Assembly: GCF_900102085.1 (NCBI RefSeq)
Contig: NZ_FMVM01000010.1
Span: 186,001 to 250,000 of the forward strand
Direction of reading: 5' to 3'
Length of the DNA: 64,000 nt
From: Paenibacillus polysaccharolyticus
Lineage (GTDB): Bacteria; Bacillota; Bacilli; Paenibacillales; Paenibacillaceae
Both the position numbers and the translations under genes were made by a program. The notes below the pieces were generated by a model, which was given only the letters and a program-made list of their open reading frames with translations, was not told the origin of the DNA and did no database searches. The number at the start of each line of letters is the position of its first letter. Positions within the stretch are counted from its first letter, which is position 1. Of this stretch, positions 17,450-27,168 are shown one piece after another.

Positions 17450-17476
17450 TAAAAACACTCGTGATTATACCGATAT
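17450..17476 (+). promoter_or_regulatory. Sigma-D (motility) promoter for chemoreceptor gene
   Basis: TAAA at 17450-17453, a 15-bp spacer, then ACCGATAT at 17469-17476. The consensus of the B. subtilis flagellar sigma factor SigD is TAAA-N15-GCCGATAT, so only one base differs. It lies 44 nt upstream of a methyl-accepting chemotaxis protein start, exactly the kind of gene SigD controls. Confidence 0.8.
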
Positions 17477-17520
17477 ACATAATATAAAAATTATAGCTTC
17501 TAAAAAAAAGGGGATAGGTT

Positions 17521-19539
17521 ATGGCTCGGAAAAAATCAGGTTTTCTTCGTTCAATACTCACATTTTGTTCATTAAGGCAAACGGCAGGACAAATCATGTT
17601 GTCTTCCCTGATCATTGTTATTGTCTGTGTTGCGGTCCTTTCGGTTACCTTCTATGTTCCTACATCGAATCAGGTCAAAAGTTATTCAACGAAACAGCTC
17701 GTATTAGATACGAAATTGCTGGCCAAAGAAATGGATATCAAAATGAAAGAGCAACAAACCGTCGTTAGAATGATTGCCGAGCAAGGTGCATCAATGGAGG
17801 ACAATAAAGAGCAACAGATGCAATTTCTCTCCAGTTTAAAAGAACAACATCCTGAGTTTACTACGATTCTGTATTCACCTGATGTAACAGGACAGTTTGC
17901 GATGGACGCGGCAGGTAAAGAATATGACTTATCGAGCCGGCCTTATGTAAAAGAAATTCAGGCGGGTCGTCCGTATGTCTCTGAACCGTTGATTTCTGTA
18001 GTAGATAATAAACTTGGCGTTGCCATTGGGTCGCCGATTATGAAAGATGGTCAACCGGTTGGTTTCTATACAGCTGGATATCAGATTAATGAATTGGTCG
18101 AAGATGTAATTGCATTTAAGCACGGCAACACGGGACAAGCAGTGTTGACGACAGCGAGTGGAATCTTTATCTATTCTCCAGATGAGACGAAGATTATGAA
18201 TAGTAATATTACGGATATGGGTAACACCCATATGAATGAAGCATTTGCTGAAGCGGTAAAAGGCAATTATCTTGCATTTGATTTTCAAATAGATGGTGTT
18301 AAAAGATTGGGGTACATGACTCAAACAGAACTGAACTGGGTTGTTGTTACATATATGGATGAGAGTGAATTTTCAAAACCGGTTAATGATCTGCTCGTAC
18401 TTGTACTAACTGTAGGAATCATTATCGTTGCGGCAGCATTGTTACTCAGTATTTTAATCGCGACAAAAATTGTAAAGCCCATTCGTCAACTCACACACGG
18501 GATTGATCTACTGGCACAAGGCGATCTGACGTATCGCATTCCTGTAAAAGGGAAAACGGATATTAGCACAGCCCTACATTCATTTAATAGATCTAGTGAG
18601 CAACTACATCAGTTGATGACGAATGTTTCGGATCTCTCCGGACAATTAACCGATTCTGCCAAACAGTTAGCCGTAGGTGCTGAGCAAGGTTCCAATGCAT
18701 CACAGAGCATTACGGAGGCTATTATGGTGGTTGCCGAGGGCTCGGAGCGTCAAACGTCAAGTGTACAAGATGGTAGCGATGTAGCGGAAAATATTGCGAT
18801 GCAGATTAATGGTGTCGCAGAACATAGCTCTCATGTATCTACCGTTGCTTCGGAAGCGAATGTACTCGCGACGGATGGATCTACAGCGATGCATGATCTG
18901 GGTAGGAAGATGGATGAGATGGAGTATGGCATTCGTGAGTTGTCCGGTACGATCCAGAACCTCAGCAGTTTGTCCACCTCTATCGGTGAGGTTGTAGGTG
19001 TAATCAGCAACATCGCCCGGCAAACGAATATCCTCTCTCTGAATGCGGCAATTGAAGCATCACGTTCTGGTGAGGCTGGCCGGGGATTTGCCGTCGTGGC
19101 CGATGAAGTTCGTAATCTTGCCGGACAGTCGATTGCATCCGCAGAGCAGATTGCTGGATTTATTGGGCGCATTCAGGTGGAGATTGAGCGTACACTTCGT
19201 GCTTCTGAGCAAACCGTTGAGCAGGCTGCTCAAGGCAAACAGGCGGGCGAAGTGGCAAGTGAGCTGTTTACGAATATTCGCTCGTCCGTGGAACAGGTCG
19301 CTGACAGTATCCGTAGTGTCACAGCGGCGGCAGAGGAGATTGTCTCTGGAACGGGAAGCCTGGTGGGCTCTATTCGCCTCATTGCTGATTCGGCTAGCGA
19401 GACAGCAGCAGAGACTGAAAATGTCTCCGCAGCGGCACAGCAACAAATGGCTTCTATGGAGGAAGTCGCTTCCTCATCAGCGGAACTTGCTAATATGTCA
19501 GAGCAACTGCGGTCACAGATTGAGAAATTTAAATTGTAG
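17521..19539 (+). CDS. Methyl-accepting chemotaxis protein (dCache-HAMP-MCP)
   Basis: A 672-residue transmembrane chemoreceptor. TM1 is about 24-46, a dCache-type ligand domain 50-285 ([29 protein letters not shown]), TM2 about 289-313, HAMP 314-370, then the cytoplasmic signalling coiled coil. The conserved hairpin tip lies near residues 490-540 ([35 protein letters not shown]). It passes ligand occupancy to CheA/CheW. The ATG is preceded by AAAAGGGGATAGG, and a SigD-type promoter lies just upstream. The ligand is unknown; dCache domains often bind amino acids or organic acids. Confidence 0.95.
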   Translation: MARKKSGFLRSILTFCSLRQTAGQIMLSSLIIVIVCVAVLSVTFYVPTSNQVKSYSTKQLVLDTKLLAKEMDIKMKEQQTVVRMIAEQGASMEDNKEQQMQFLSSLKEQHPEFTTILYSPDVTGQFAMDAAGKEYDLSSRPYVKEIQAGRPYVSEPLISVVDNKLGVAIGSPIMKDGQPVGFYTAGYQINELVEDVIAFKHGNTGQAVLTTASGIFIYSPDETKIMNSNITDMGNTHMNEAFAEAVKGNYLAFDFQIDGVKRLGYMTQTELNWVVVTYMDESEFSKPVNDLLVLVLTVGIIIVAAALLLSILIATKIVKPIRQLTHGIDLLAQGDLTYRIPVKGKTDISTALHSFNRSSEQLHQLMTNVSDLSGQLTDSAKQLAVGAEQGSNASQSITEAIMVVAEGSERQTSSVQDGSDVAENIAMQINGVAEHSSHVSTVASEANVLATDGSTAMHDLGRKMDEMEYGIRELSGTIQNLSSLSTSIGEVVGVISNIARQTNILSLNAAIEASRSGEAGRGFAVVADEVRNLAGQSIASAEQIAGFIGRIQVEIERTLRASEQTVEQAAQGKQAGEVASELFTNIRSSVEQVADSIRSVTAAAEEIVSGTGSLVGSIRLIADSASETAAETENVSAAAQQQMASMEEVASSSAELANMSEQLRSQIEKFKL

Positions 19540-19593
19540 ATGGAGATAACGTATTAGATCGATGCTTATGGATTAAAGTAGATATAAAAAATG

Positions 19594-19626
19594 AGGCAAC
19601 CCATTATTTGGGGTTGTCTTTTTTTG
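19594..19626 (+). terminator. Rho-independent terminator after chemoreceptor gene
   Basis: AGGCAACCC (19594-19602) pairs with GGGGTTGTCT (19610-19619), followed by a run of T. Confidence 0.85.
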
Positions 19627-19685
19627 ATAATGTAAAGTTTTCTATCACGAATCTGAGTGAAACAAAAATGGAAGCGGTTCAACCA

Positions 19686-19714
19686 TTGACGGAAGCCGGG
19701 ATGCCCTTTAATAT
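19686..19714 (+). promoter_or_regulatory. Sigma-A promoter for ABC transporter operon
   Basis: TTGACG (19686-19691), 17-bp spacer, TAATAT (19709-19714). Confidence 0.6.
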
Positions 19715-19910
19715 TAGGAAAACAATAAAAGAGCAACACGGCATGGACTTCAGTCGCATGCCAAAAGTCTAGATTTGTCTGCTTTTGTCGATCAAAGCAA
19801 CAATGCGTTGAAGCGTTTGTTTTGTTCCGCTCTATCGTACCTGAGGGGAAACAAGATGGAGTGTAACCGGGAAGACCACATTTTTAACATTTGGAGAGGG
19901 GTTCTTACAG

Positions 19911-20960
19911 ATGAAAAAGAAGTTTTGGATGTCATTGATGATGGCTGCTTCGATGATTGTAGCGGCAGGTTGCGGAAATAACAGTGGTGCGGGCTCGGAG
20001 TCCAAAGGTTCAGACAGCACAACAGGGGGCGGAAGCGCAGAGAAATCCTACCAGATTGCCATCTCCCAGATTGTGGAACATCCCTCGCTGGATGCTACAC
20101 GTGAAGGTTTCATCGCTGCTCTGAAGGATGCCGGCATTGAAGAGAACAAAAACCTCAAGATTGATTATAACAATGCGCAAGGGGATTCCACGAATAACCT
20201 GTCCATTGCCCAGAAAATTGCGGGTGATTCCAAAAACGACCTCGTACTCGGGATTGCTACACCATCAGCACTGGCTTTGGCACAACAAGTGAAGGACAAG
20301 CCGCTCTTGTTTGCAGCTGTGACGGACCCACTGGGTGCGAAGCTCGTGAGTGACATGGACAAACCGGGCGGCAATGTAACCGGTGCATCGGATACGAACC
20401 CAGAGGCAATCGTGCAATTGGCTGATTTTATTGCTAAAAATCTGCCGAATGTGAAGACGGTCGGATTGGTCATTAATGAAGGTGAGCCGAATGCAGTTGT
20501 TATGGCTAACAATGCCGAGAAGGCTTTGGCAACACATAACATCAAGCTGGTTAAAGCGCCAGTAACCAATACATCGGAAGTTAAACAAGCGACAGACTCG
20601 CTGGTTGGTAAAGTCGACGCATTCTACATTACACTCGACAACTCTGTAGTAAGTGCTGTGGATACGATCATTCAGACGGCAAATAGCAACAAAATTCCGT
20701 TCTTCTCCAGTGATCGGGATACGGTAGAGAAGGGTGCTTTTGCAACCGTAGGATTTAAATATTATGACCACGGTTACCAAGTCGGTGAGATGGCTGCGGA
20801 CATCTTGAAAAATGGAACCAAACCGGGCGATATGAAGGTGACTGTTCCGGACAAGCTGGATCTGATCCTGAACCTGAAGGCAGCTGAAGCTCAAGGCATT
20901 ACAGTAACGGATGAGATGAAGGCCGAAGTGAAAGATCAGGCAAACAATATTATTCAATAA
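19911..20960 (+). CDS. ABC transporter substrate-binding lipoprotein (TrpX-like)
   Basis: A 349-residue lipoprotein: MKKKFW start, hydrophobic core, lipobox VAAGC with Cys21, then a Gly/Ser linker. From residue 45 it matches the ABC_sub_bind family (YQIAISQIVEHPSLDATREG; DLVLGIATPSALALAQQ; KPLLFAAVTDPLGAKLV). Members bind aromatic amino acids or other small metabolites (TrpXYZ group). The permease and ATPase genes follow in order. GAGAGGGG lies 10 nt before the ATG. No T-box supports tryptophan here, so the ligand stays open. Confidence 0.92.
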   Translation: MKKKFWMSLMMAASMIVAAGCGNNSGAGSESKGSDSTTGGGSAEKSYQIAISQIVEHPSLDATREGFIAALKDAGIEENKNLKIDYNNAQGDSTNNLSIAQKIAGDSKNDLVLGIATPSALALAQQVKDKPLLFAAVTDPLGAKLVSDMDKPGGNVTGASDTNPEAIVQLADFIAKNLPNVKTVGLVINEGEPNAVVMANNAEKALATHNIKLVKAPVTNTSEVKQATDSLVGKVDAFYITLDNSVVSAVDTIIQTANSNKIPFFSSDRDTVEKGAFATVGFKYYDHGYQVGEMAADILKNGTKPGDMKVTVPDKLDLILNLKAAEAQGITVTDEMKAEVKDQANNIIQ

Positions 20961-21101
20961 TGAACCAATGAATCAGCGGCCAGATTGATTTATTGAGTAC
21001 CTAACAGTAAAACAATACTTCGGCAGATGGAGGTGAGGCGAACGTGCAGTTGGGTTCGCCTCATTCTTTTCAGATAGAGAGATAGACAGGGAGGAAGCAG
21101 T

Positions 21102-22022
21102 GTGAGTATAAGTTGGAATTCCATTGAAGGGGCCATTGAACTGGGACTGTTATATGCACTGATGGCACTTGGTGTGTATATAACGTTTCGCATTTTGGAT
21201 TTCCCCGATCTTACCGTAGACGGAAGTTTTACAACAGGAGGCGCTATTGCGGCGGTCATGATCTCCAATGATTACTCCCCTTGGCTGGCCTGCTTGGCAG
21301 CTATGGCTGGCGGCATGATTGCTGGAGCTCTCACGGGTCTGCTGCATACGAAAGGCAAAATTAACGGACTACTGTCCGGGATTTTGATGATGATCGCTTT
21401 GTATTCAATCAACATGCGTATTCTTGGCGCACCGAATAAATCGATTATGGGCGTGGAAACGCCATTTTCAGGCGAACATGTCATGATCATTATCATTATT
21501 GTTGTGCTGGTATTTAAAATCATGCTTGATCTGTTCATGAAAACAGATATCGGACTCGCGCTTCGCGCTACAGGGGATAACAAACGCATGATTCGTAGCT
21601 TTGGTGCGAATACGGATGTAACAACCATTATTGGTGTCAGTCTGTCTAATGGGCTGGTAGCCTTATCTGGTGCGTTTATTGCTCAGCAATCCGGGTTTGC
21701 TGATATTACAATGGGCATTGGCATGATCGTCATTGGTCTGGCCTCCGTCATTATTGGCGAAGCAATTCTGGGTGCCAGAACGGTATTCTGGGCGACGCTG
21801 GCAGCTGTAGTCGGTTCCATTATCTATCGGATTGTGGTTGCACTTGCCTTGCAGGTGGAATGGTTCGATACATCTGATCTGAAGCTGATCACTGCCGTTA
21901 TCGTTATTATTGCACTCGTCTTCCCGACGATGCAGCGTTCCATGAAACAGCGAAGTCTTGCCCGCAAGCGGACCGAAGAGCTGATGCGTTCCGGCGGCCA
22001 ACAGGCAAAGGGGGGCATGTAA
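21102..22022 (+). CDS. ABC transporter permease (TrpY-like, branched-chain permease fold)
   Basis: A 306-residue integral membrane protein of the LivH/BPD_transp_2 superfamily with eight or more hydrophobic segments. It starts GAIELGLLYALMALGVYITF and has the conserved DLTVDGSFTTGG segment of this subfamily. The GTG start follows GGGAGG at 21089-21094. It partners the lipoprotein upstream and the ATPase gene that begins 1 nt after its stop. Confidence 0.92.
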   Translation: MSISWNSIEGAIELGLLYALMALGVYITFRILDFPDLTVDGSFTTGGAIAAVMISNDYSPWLACLAAMAGGMIAGALTGLLHTKGKINGLLSGILMMIALYSINMRILGAPNKSIMGVETPFSGEHVMIIIIIVVLVFKIMLDLFMKTDIGLALRATGDNKRMIRSFGANTDVTTIIGVSLSNGLVALSGAFIAQQSGFADITMGIGMIVIGLASVIIGEAILGARTVFWATLAAVVGSIIYRIVVALALQVEWFDTSDLKLITAVIVIIALVFPTMQRSMKQRSLARKRTEELMRSGGQQAKGGM

Positions 22023-22023
22023 C

Positions 22024-22818
22024 ATGTTAGAGATTACACAAGTCACCAAACTGTTCAACCCGGGCACAACGGATGAGAAAACAGCTCTGGTTGGTGTGAA
22101 TCTGATCATGAATCCGGGTGATTTTGTAACAGTCATTGGCAGTAACGGAGCTGGGAAATCGACCCTGATGAACATTATTTCAGGTGTCATGAAGCCGGAT
22201 ATGGGTGACGTGCTCATCAACGACCGTTCAATCAGAAATCTTCCAGAGCATAAACGCAGCAGTTGGATCGGTCGTGTCTTTCAGGACCCCATGGCTGGAA
22301 CCGCCCCGCATATGTCCATTGAAGAGAATATGGCAATGGCGTACAAACGCGGCAAGGGACGCGGACTTGGTTTTGGTGTGACCCGTGCGAGACGTGAAAT
22401 CTTTAACGCGCAGCTGGAGAAACTGGGAATCGGGCTGGAGAAACGCCCGAATGCCAAGGTGGGTCTTCTGTCGGGCGGTGAGCGCCAGGCGCTCAGCTTG
22501 TTGATGGCAACCTTCACTCAGCCACAGATTTTGCTGTTGGATGAACACACAGCGGCGCTTGACCCATCTCGCGCAGAGCTGATTACCGAGTTGACAGAGA
22601 CCCTTGTCCGCGAGATGAGACTTACCACGCTGATGGTAACGCACAATATGGAACAGGCCATTCGCCTAGGCAACCGCCTGATCATGATGGACAAAGGACG
22701 AATCATCCTCGATGTCAGTGAAGAGCGTAAGCGCACACTTACGGTGCCGGAACTGCTCGGCGAATTCGAGCGGATCAGCGGCAAAAAAATGGCGGATGAC
22801 CGCGTAGTATTGGGATAA
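22024..22818 (+). CDS. ABC transporter ATP-binding protein (TrpZ-like)
   Basis: A 264-residue ATPase driving the transporter. Walker A is GSNGAGKST at about residues 40-48, the signature is LLSGGERQALSL, and Walker B is LLLDEHTAALDP. The His after the catalytic Glu replaces the usual Pro, which is a feature of this subfamily. The D-loop, and the switch His in VTHNMEQA, are intact. It is the last gene of the three-gene operon; a strong terminator follows. Confidence 0.94.
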   Translation: MLEITQVTKLFNPGTTDEKTALVGVNLIMNPGDFVTVIGSNGAGKSTLMNIISGVMKPDMGDVLINDRSIRNLPEHKRSSWIGRVFQDPMAGTAPHMSIEENMAMAYKRGKGRGLGFGVTRARREIFNAQLEKLGIGLEKRPNAKVGLLSGGERQALSLLMATFTQPQILLLDEHTAALDPSRAELITELTETLVREMRLTTLMVTHNMEQAIRLGNRLIMMDKGRIILDVSEERKRTLTVPELLGEFERISGKKMADDRVVLG

Positions 22819-22867
22819 GGTTGAATTCATGTGAAGTCACATCCACAACTATCGCTTGAGAAACAGG

Positions 22868-22898
22868 GCCCTTTGCGTTATCGCAAGGGGCTTTTTTT
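22868..22898 (+). terminator. Rho-independent terminator of TrpXYZ-like operon
   Basis: GCCCTTTGCG (22868-22877) pairs with CGCAAGGGGC (22882-22891) around a TTAT loop, followed by seven T residues. Confidence 0.9.
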
Positions 22899-23028
22899 AT
22901 GGTATGTTGTTGAAGAGTGAGAATTGGAAAAATACTTGAGAGATACATAGATACATTAGAAAAAAAAGATAAAGCAGATTGCTGATCTACGTATGACATA
23001 TATGAGGGCACACAAGGGAGGAACGAGA

Positions 23029-24207
23029 ATGTCTCTTCAATTTGATGAGGGAACCTATACGGTATCTAAGCAAATGGATTCGATTCGCTTGCTGGCGAAG
23101 GAGTTTGCGCTTTTGCATTTTCTGTACGAAAACAAAGATAAGGCCTTCACACGCAGCCAACTGCTGGATCGGGTCTGGCCGCTAGAATATCCGGTGGAGC
23201 GCACCGTAGATGATCACATCTATCGTCTCCGTAAGAAGTTGAAGCGCTGGGATGAAGTCAGTCTGGATACGGTTCGTGGTTATGGATATCGGCTTGCTTT
23301 ACGGGAGAATAAATCGATGTTGCCTTCTAATCCTTCGGTTCATGATCCAGAGATGCAGGAAGTGATTCATGGACTGCTTCGCAAATATCATCTGTTCGGT
23401 CAGGGAAATTCAATCCAGATGCTGGTTCACCAGCAGGAAGCACTTGGCTTGAAGATTTCACCGTACTACCAATTGTATATGCATTTTATTCAGGGAGACC
23501 TGGAGTGGCTGACGAGCACAGATGACTTCCCTTTGGAAGAGCGCTTGTACTGGCTATTGATCTATGTGCATGCTCTCATTAAGCCAGCCGATAGTTTGGA
23601 ATTGTACAGGCTAGCGATCCAATCACCTGTGTTGCCCGCCGAGTATCGTCAGGAACTGCGCATTCTGAATATTATTGATATCTACGCGGAGACGGGACAG
23701 TATCAGGAAGCCAAGAGGCTGCTGGAAGAGACATATCGGGTAATGGAAGCAGAACAGCTGACTTATTTCAAATTACCCGTAGGTCTTGCCGCGTTATCGG
23801 TTGAACTGTGGGGTGGGAGTGGAGAAGCTGCCGAGAAACAACTGGCTGCGCTACGATCTGAATTAAAGGATGCTCCCTACCTGCGAGAAATTGGTCGTTT
23901 TCAGGTGATGGAGGGTTTATGGCTACTTCGACAGGGACGGGTGCGAGAGGCAGAACTACGAATGGATGACGGTCTGGATGTATTAAAGATGTCGCTCAAT
24001 GCTCCGTTATATCTGAATTCAGCCTATCAGATCCTCCTGTATATAGATCACCATCGAACCCCGGGAAGACTTCGCAATAAATATCAGCAGATATATACAG
24101 AGATCGGTAAGTCGTATGGTGTTCCTGTATATGGGCAGCAGATCGTAAATACCATTATTAACTTTTTATCAACGGATTCCAAATCCTCTGATCTTCCTCT
24201 GACATAA
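23029..24207 (+). CDS. Winged-helix regulator with C-terminal helical repeats (SARP/BTAD-like order)
   Basis: A 392-residue regulator without a receiver domain. Residues 20-95 form an OmpR-type winged helix (LLAKEFALLHFLYENKDKAF; VDDHIYRLRKKLKRW; LDTVRGYGYRL). The remaining 290 residues are helical and TPR-like, resembling the activator domain order of SARP/BTAD proteins. Such proteins often sense a partner or metabolite through the repeats. The ATG at 23029 follows AAGGGAGGAACGAGA; the frame stays open up to 22993 but lacks a ribosome site there. The next gene is an MFS transporter 71 nt away, a likely target. Confidence 0.82.
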   Translation: MSLQFDEGTYTVSKQMDSIRLLAKEFALLHFLYENKDKAFTRSQLLDRVWPLEYPVERTVDDHIYRLRKKLKRWDEVSLDTVRGYGYRLALRENKSMLPSNPSVHDPEMQEVIHGLLRKYHLFGQGNSIQMLVHQQEALGLKISPYYQLYMHFIQGDLEWLTSTDDFPLEERLYWLLIYVHALIKPADSLELYRLAIQSPVLPAEYRQELRILNIIDIYAETGQYQEAKRLLEETYRVMEAEQLTYFKLPVGLAALSVELWGGSGEAAEKQLAALRSELKDAPYLREIGRFQVMEGLWLLRQGRVREAELRMDDGLDVLKMSLNAPLYLNSAYQILLYIDHHRTPGRLRNKYQQIYTEIGKSYGVPVYGQQIVNTIINFLSTDSKSSDLPLT

Positions 24208-24278
24208 CCCCTCTATGATTACAGCCAAGGAGCAATCCATCTTACAAGTTGGTTGTAATCAAGGGAGGAAAATCAAGT

Positions 24279-25700
24279 ATGAAGCAACAATCATCAAGGA
24301 CGGAAGAACCCCACTTATCGAATGTAGAGAATCCATCTCGTCCAGTGAACTCAGCAAGAAACGACGTATTTCCTTCATCTACACCAGATAATTCATCTGG
24401 TGAATCTGCTACCAAAAGCTCAAAAAGCCTCTGGACTAATCTTAAGTTTGTGCGTCTGTTTATGGCTTACGCACTCGCTACCTTTGGCGATTGGTTCGAT
24501 GCGCTCGCGATTCAAATCATGGTGGCTTACCGATGGGGAGCCGATCCGTTGATTATCGCGCTGATCCCTGTCTGTATGGCTGTACCGGGTATCTTATTTG
24601 GGTCGGTAGCTGGTGCTCTCGCTGATCGGCTGCATAAAGTGAGAATTATGATTCTCTGTGATGGCATTACCATTGCGCTAACGGTGGGCATTTTATTCGC
24701 ACCAAGCCCGGCATGGCTGCTGCCACTTCTGGCTCTGCGTGCGATGATGAGTGTGTTTCACGTTCCTGCCCAGCAGGCATTGACACGACAGATCGTGGCA
24801 GAGGAGCAGCTGTTCCAAGCCTCGTCACTGAACGGGTTTGTGAATCAGTGTGCCAAGATAGCAGGCCCCCTTCTGGGTGCGGTTGTATTGGCCTTTTTCT
24901 CTCCACAAATCTGCATTCTGATCAATGCGAGTGCTCGGCTGTTATCTGGCGCTGTATTATGGCCTTTGCGACGTTTGGTAGAGAAGAAAGAAGCTTTAGT
25001 AACCGATGAGCATAACGAAGAGAATCAGAAGGAACCCGAGACTTTCTTCAAGCAGTGGCAACAGGGCTGGAAGTATTTACGCCACACCCACACAGTCAGG
25101 AATACCATCGTGTTTGGCTGTCTTGGCCTCATGTCTATTCTAATGGTCGAATATCAATTTACGACTCTGTTTCGGGAAATCAAGCCAGGTAATGAATCTA
25201 TGCTCGGCTGGCTCGGTTCATCCGTAGGTGCGGGAGCAGTGTTTATCATTTTGCTGTTAAACCGATTGCCGAGATTAGGGTACGGGTGGGGGCTTGGCGG
25301 CGGCTACTTTCTCATTGGGGCCGGAATTGCGGGACTCGGCTGGGTTGGTCCGGATACGTCGACGGCATGGATTATTATGTTGGGCCTGTGTACAGGTCTG
25401 GGGAATGGACTGTTTATGGTCACGATGAATTATTTGCTGCAAAAAGAGACCTCTCCTGACTATGTAGGACGTGTATTCGGCATTCAAAACTCGTTATACA
25501 GCGTTGTGCTGGTCGCTGCCCCGCTGGCAGGCGGTGCGATTATCCGCTCGGCGGGACCAAGTCCGACTTTTCAAATGATCGGTCTGGCTACGCTAGCCAT
25601 TGGTCTGACAGGCATCCTGTTCCAGCGTATGTTGTGGTCGCTTAACAGAAGATCCACTTCGAGTGAAAAGGTGGGATCTGCACAGCAAGGCGTCTCCTAA
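24279..25700 (+). CDS. MFS transporter
   Basis: A 473-residue major facilitator of the MFS_3/EntS-like type. The first 60 residues are polar and Ser/Asn-rich, an unusually long cytoplasmic tail. About twelve membrane segments follow, starting WTNLKFVRLFMAYALATFGD, with the family motif GALADRLHKVRIMILCDG (residues about 115-132) between TM2 and TM3. Relatives export siderophores or antibiotics. AAGGGAGGAAAATCAAGT precedes the ATG; the open frame begins at 24249 without a ribosome site. It is probably controlled by the regulator upstream. Confidence 0.9.
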   Translation: MKQQSSRTEEPHLSNVENPSRPVNSARNDVFPSSTPDNSSGESATKSSKSLWTNLKFVRLFMAYALATFGDWFDALAIQIMVAYRWGADPLIIALIPVCMAVPGILFGSVAGALADRLHKVRIMILCDGITIALTVGILFAPSPAWLLPLLALRAMMSVFHVPAQQALTRQIVAEEQLFQASSLNGFVNQCAKIAGPLLGAVVLAFFSPQICILINASARLLSGAVLWPLRRLVEKKEALVTDEHNEENQKEPETFFKQWQQGWKYLRHTHTVRNTIVFGCLGLMSILMVEYQFTTLFREIKPGNESMLGWLGSSVGAGAVFIILLLNRLPRLGYGWGLGGGYFLIGAGIAGLGWVGPDTSTAWIIMLGLCTGLGNGLFMVTMNYLLQKETSPDYVGRVFGIQNSLYSVVLVAAPLAGGAIIRSAGPSPTFQMIGLATLAIGLTGILFQRMLWSLNRRSTSSEKVGSAQQGVS

Positions 25701-25735
25701 ATTGCTTGTTTGGATCGTTCCATATCCTGACATAC

Positions 25736-25776
25736 GAAATAGCCGCATTCGGCACTCATCCGAATGTGGCTATTTC
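25736..25776. terminator. Bidirectional terminator hairpin
   Basis: GAAATAGCCGCATTCGG pairs with CCGAATGTGGCTATTTC around a 7-nt loop between convergent genes; the T tract is short on both strands. Confidence 0.7.
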
Positions 25777-25813
25777 TGTTCCTTGGCCTGCACAGAGGCA
25801 CGGCTATAGATTA

Positions 25814-26395
25814 TCACACTTCCCACCAAGTGAAATACGTTGTGGAGGCTAACAAGCCGGCAACAGTGAGTGATCCGGTTACGGACAGGTTTATGGCCTG
25901 ACCAGGAGGGATCACGTATTTACCGAACTCGTTGGATTGAAATGGACCAACTTGCAGAGGCATGGACATGATAGCGGTAGCACCGGATGGGGCTGCTGTA
26001 GAAAATCGAACAAGAGCAACACTTGTGTTACTGCTGGACAGATTGCTGTTTACGGCTGTAAGTGTACTTGGCGATGAGAGTGTACCGTTTGCAGTCAGGG
26101 TCAACGTGCCGCTGAACGAGGACAGCAGATTGAGCGCAACAGTAATTCCACCAGACAAACGGGAAACATACAATGTTCTGCCGCTTCCGGTTGGATTGGC
26201 GAGTTGCAAAGTGGCCGTTACGCTCCCTCCAAGCAACCCCAGTGTGGTGGAGTTAGTGGAACCTGCATTGTACAGGTTACCTGTGCTGCCCGCACTATTC
26301 TCGGGTGGGGCAACAATACCGGGCGAGATATATGTGTTTGTATTCGACGTATAGACGGGGCGATTTAATGGATTAAACACATTATTATTTGGCAC
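25814..26395 (-). CDS. Ser/Thr/Asn-rich surface-type protein B (paralogue of next gene)
   Basis: A 193-residue protein of no family I can name. I set the GTG start at 26395 because AAAGGTGG lies 8 nt upstream and the resulting N terminus, MPNNNVFNPLNRPVY, aligns with MTNTNVFNQSNGPLF of the neighbouring paralogue; the frame is open to 26407. Shared landmarks with that protein are GSGRT, LSGG, NTS...R, PPGQ and the ending WWE. There is no signal peptide or membrane segment, yet the composition (Ser, Thr, Asn, Gly, beta-prone) is that of a coat or exosporium component. It lies 30 nt downstream of its paralogue in a two-gene unit. Confidence 0.72.
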   Translation of the reverse strand: MPNNNVFNPLNRPVYTSNTNTYISPGIVAPPENSAGSTGNLYNAGSTNSTTLGLLGGSVTATLQLANPTGSGRTLYVSRLSGGITVALNLLSSFSGTLTLTANGTLSSPSTLTAVNSNLSSSNTSVALVRFSTAAPSGATAIMSMPLQVGPFQSNEFGKYVIPPGQAINLSVTGSLTVAGLLASTTYFTWWEV

Positions 26396-26425
26396 GTTGT
26401 GCACCACCTTTGATCTGAAATCCGG

Positions 26426-26959
26426 TTAGAATTCCCACCAAAACAGGTTTATCGCTCCGGTCTGATTACCAATGCCCAAACTAATGGATAACGATTGTCC
26501 CGGGGGAACAACAATGGAGCCATTCAAATCCAAAGCATATAGGCCTGCAGTGAGCGGGATACTGAGCAGGCTTGTGAAGGTTCCACCAAGTGTGCCTGTG
26601 TTCTGCCTTGTTGTTACGATGCTGGTATTGGCATTGCCCAGCAGTGTATTGACAGGCGCGGGTGTGCTGCCGACAGTCACGGTTCCGCCGGAATAGACTA
26701 CGAGTGTAGCTGCTGCTGTTGTCCCTCCTGAGAGGCTCGCAATGCGTATCGTTCTGCCGCTACCTGCTGCATTCAAAATTTGCAGAAGTAGATTTTGGTT
26801 GGAGGGGATCAATGTATTGTTCGTGGTCAGGGCGAAAAAACTGCCTGCCGCAGCCGCACCGGTGTCTGGAGCTGCTCCAATTCCCGGGGCCGCAAATGTG
26901 TTGGTCAGCTGTGTAAATAAAGGGCCATTGGACTGGTTGAACACATTCGTATTGGTCAT
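26426..26959 (-). CDS. Ser/Thr/Asn-rich surface-type protein A
   Basis: A 177-residue paralogue of the gene downstream. The frame is open to 27235, but AGAGGAGGTC lies just before the ATG at 26959, giving MTNTNVFNQSNGPLF. It has low complexity, alternating beta-prone stretches (AATLVVYSGGTVTVGS; SLLSIPLTAGLYALDL) and a conserved tail PPGQSLSISLG...FWWEF. No secretion signal is visible, as for many spore coat proteins that are deposited from the mother cell. It diverges from the basic-tailed protein gene, with 209 bp between them. Confidence 0.75.
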   Translation of the reverse strand: MTNTNVFNQSNGPLFTQLTNTFAAPGIGAAPDTGAAAAGSFFALTTNNTLIPSNQNLLLQILNAAGSGRTIRIASLSGGTTAAATLVVYSGGTVTVGSTPAPVNTLLGNANTSIVTTRQNTGTLGGTFTSLLSIPLTAGLYALDLNGSIVVPPGQSLSISLGIGNQTGAINLFWWEF

Positions 26960-27168
26960 CCCGCTTGACCTCCTCTGAACCATGGAATAGATGAAAAAAA
27001 GCCTATAGACTGCGTTATTTCGCCTGTCCTCATTACTAGCATGATATGTAAAAGGAAGAGAAAGCGTTTGGGGATTACATCCGAATTCCCAAATAACGGC
27101 GGATGCCGTGCCCGTATTTTCCTTCCGGGCATACGATGCGTAAGCACATTTTTTAAGGGGAAATCGAG

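Larger units (their letters stand above)
19540..19910. other. Intergenic region: terminator, promoter and leader
   Basis: It holds the chemoreceptor terminator, then a sigma-A-type promoter, then a leader of about 190 nt before the ABC transporter operon. The leader contains a GGCATG...CATGCC inverted pair near 19740-19765. I looked for T-box and known riboswitch cores and saw none. Confidence 0.45.

Noticed and set aside
19775..19981. Possible leader peptide before the TrpX-like gene
   Set aside because: It overlaps the lipoprotein start in another frame, has no Trp or other codon runs, and no T-box or attenuator is visible.
26960..27168. Sporulation (SigE/SigK) promoter in the divergent region
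   Set aside because: CATACGAT at 27130-27137 is close to a SigE -10, but no -35 box lies at proper spacing, so I do not annotate it.
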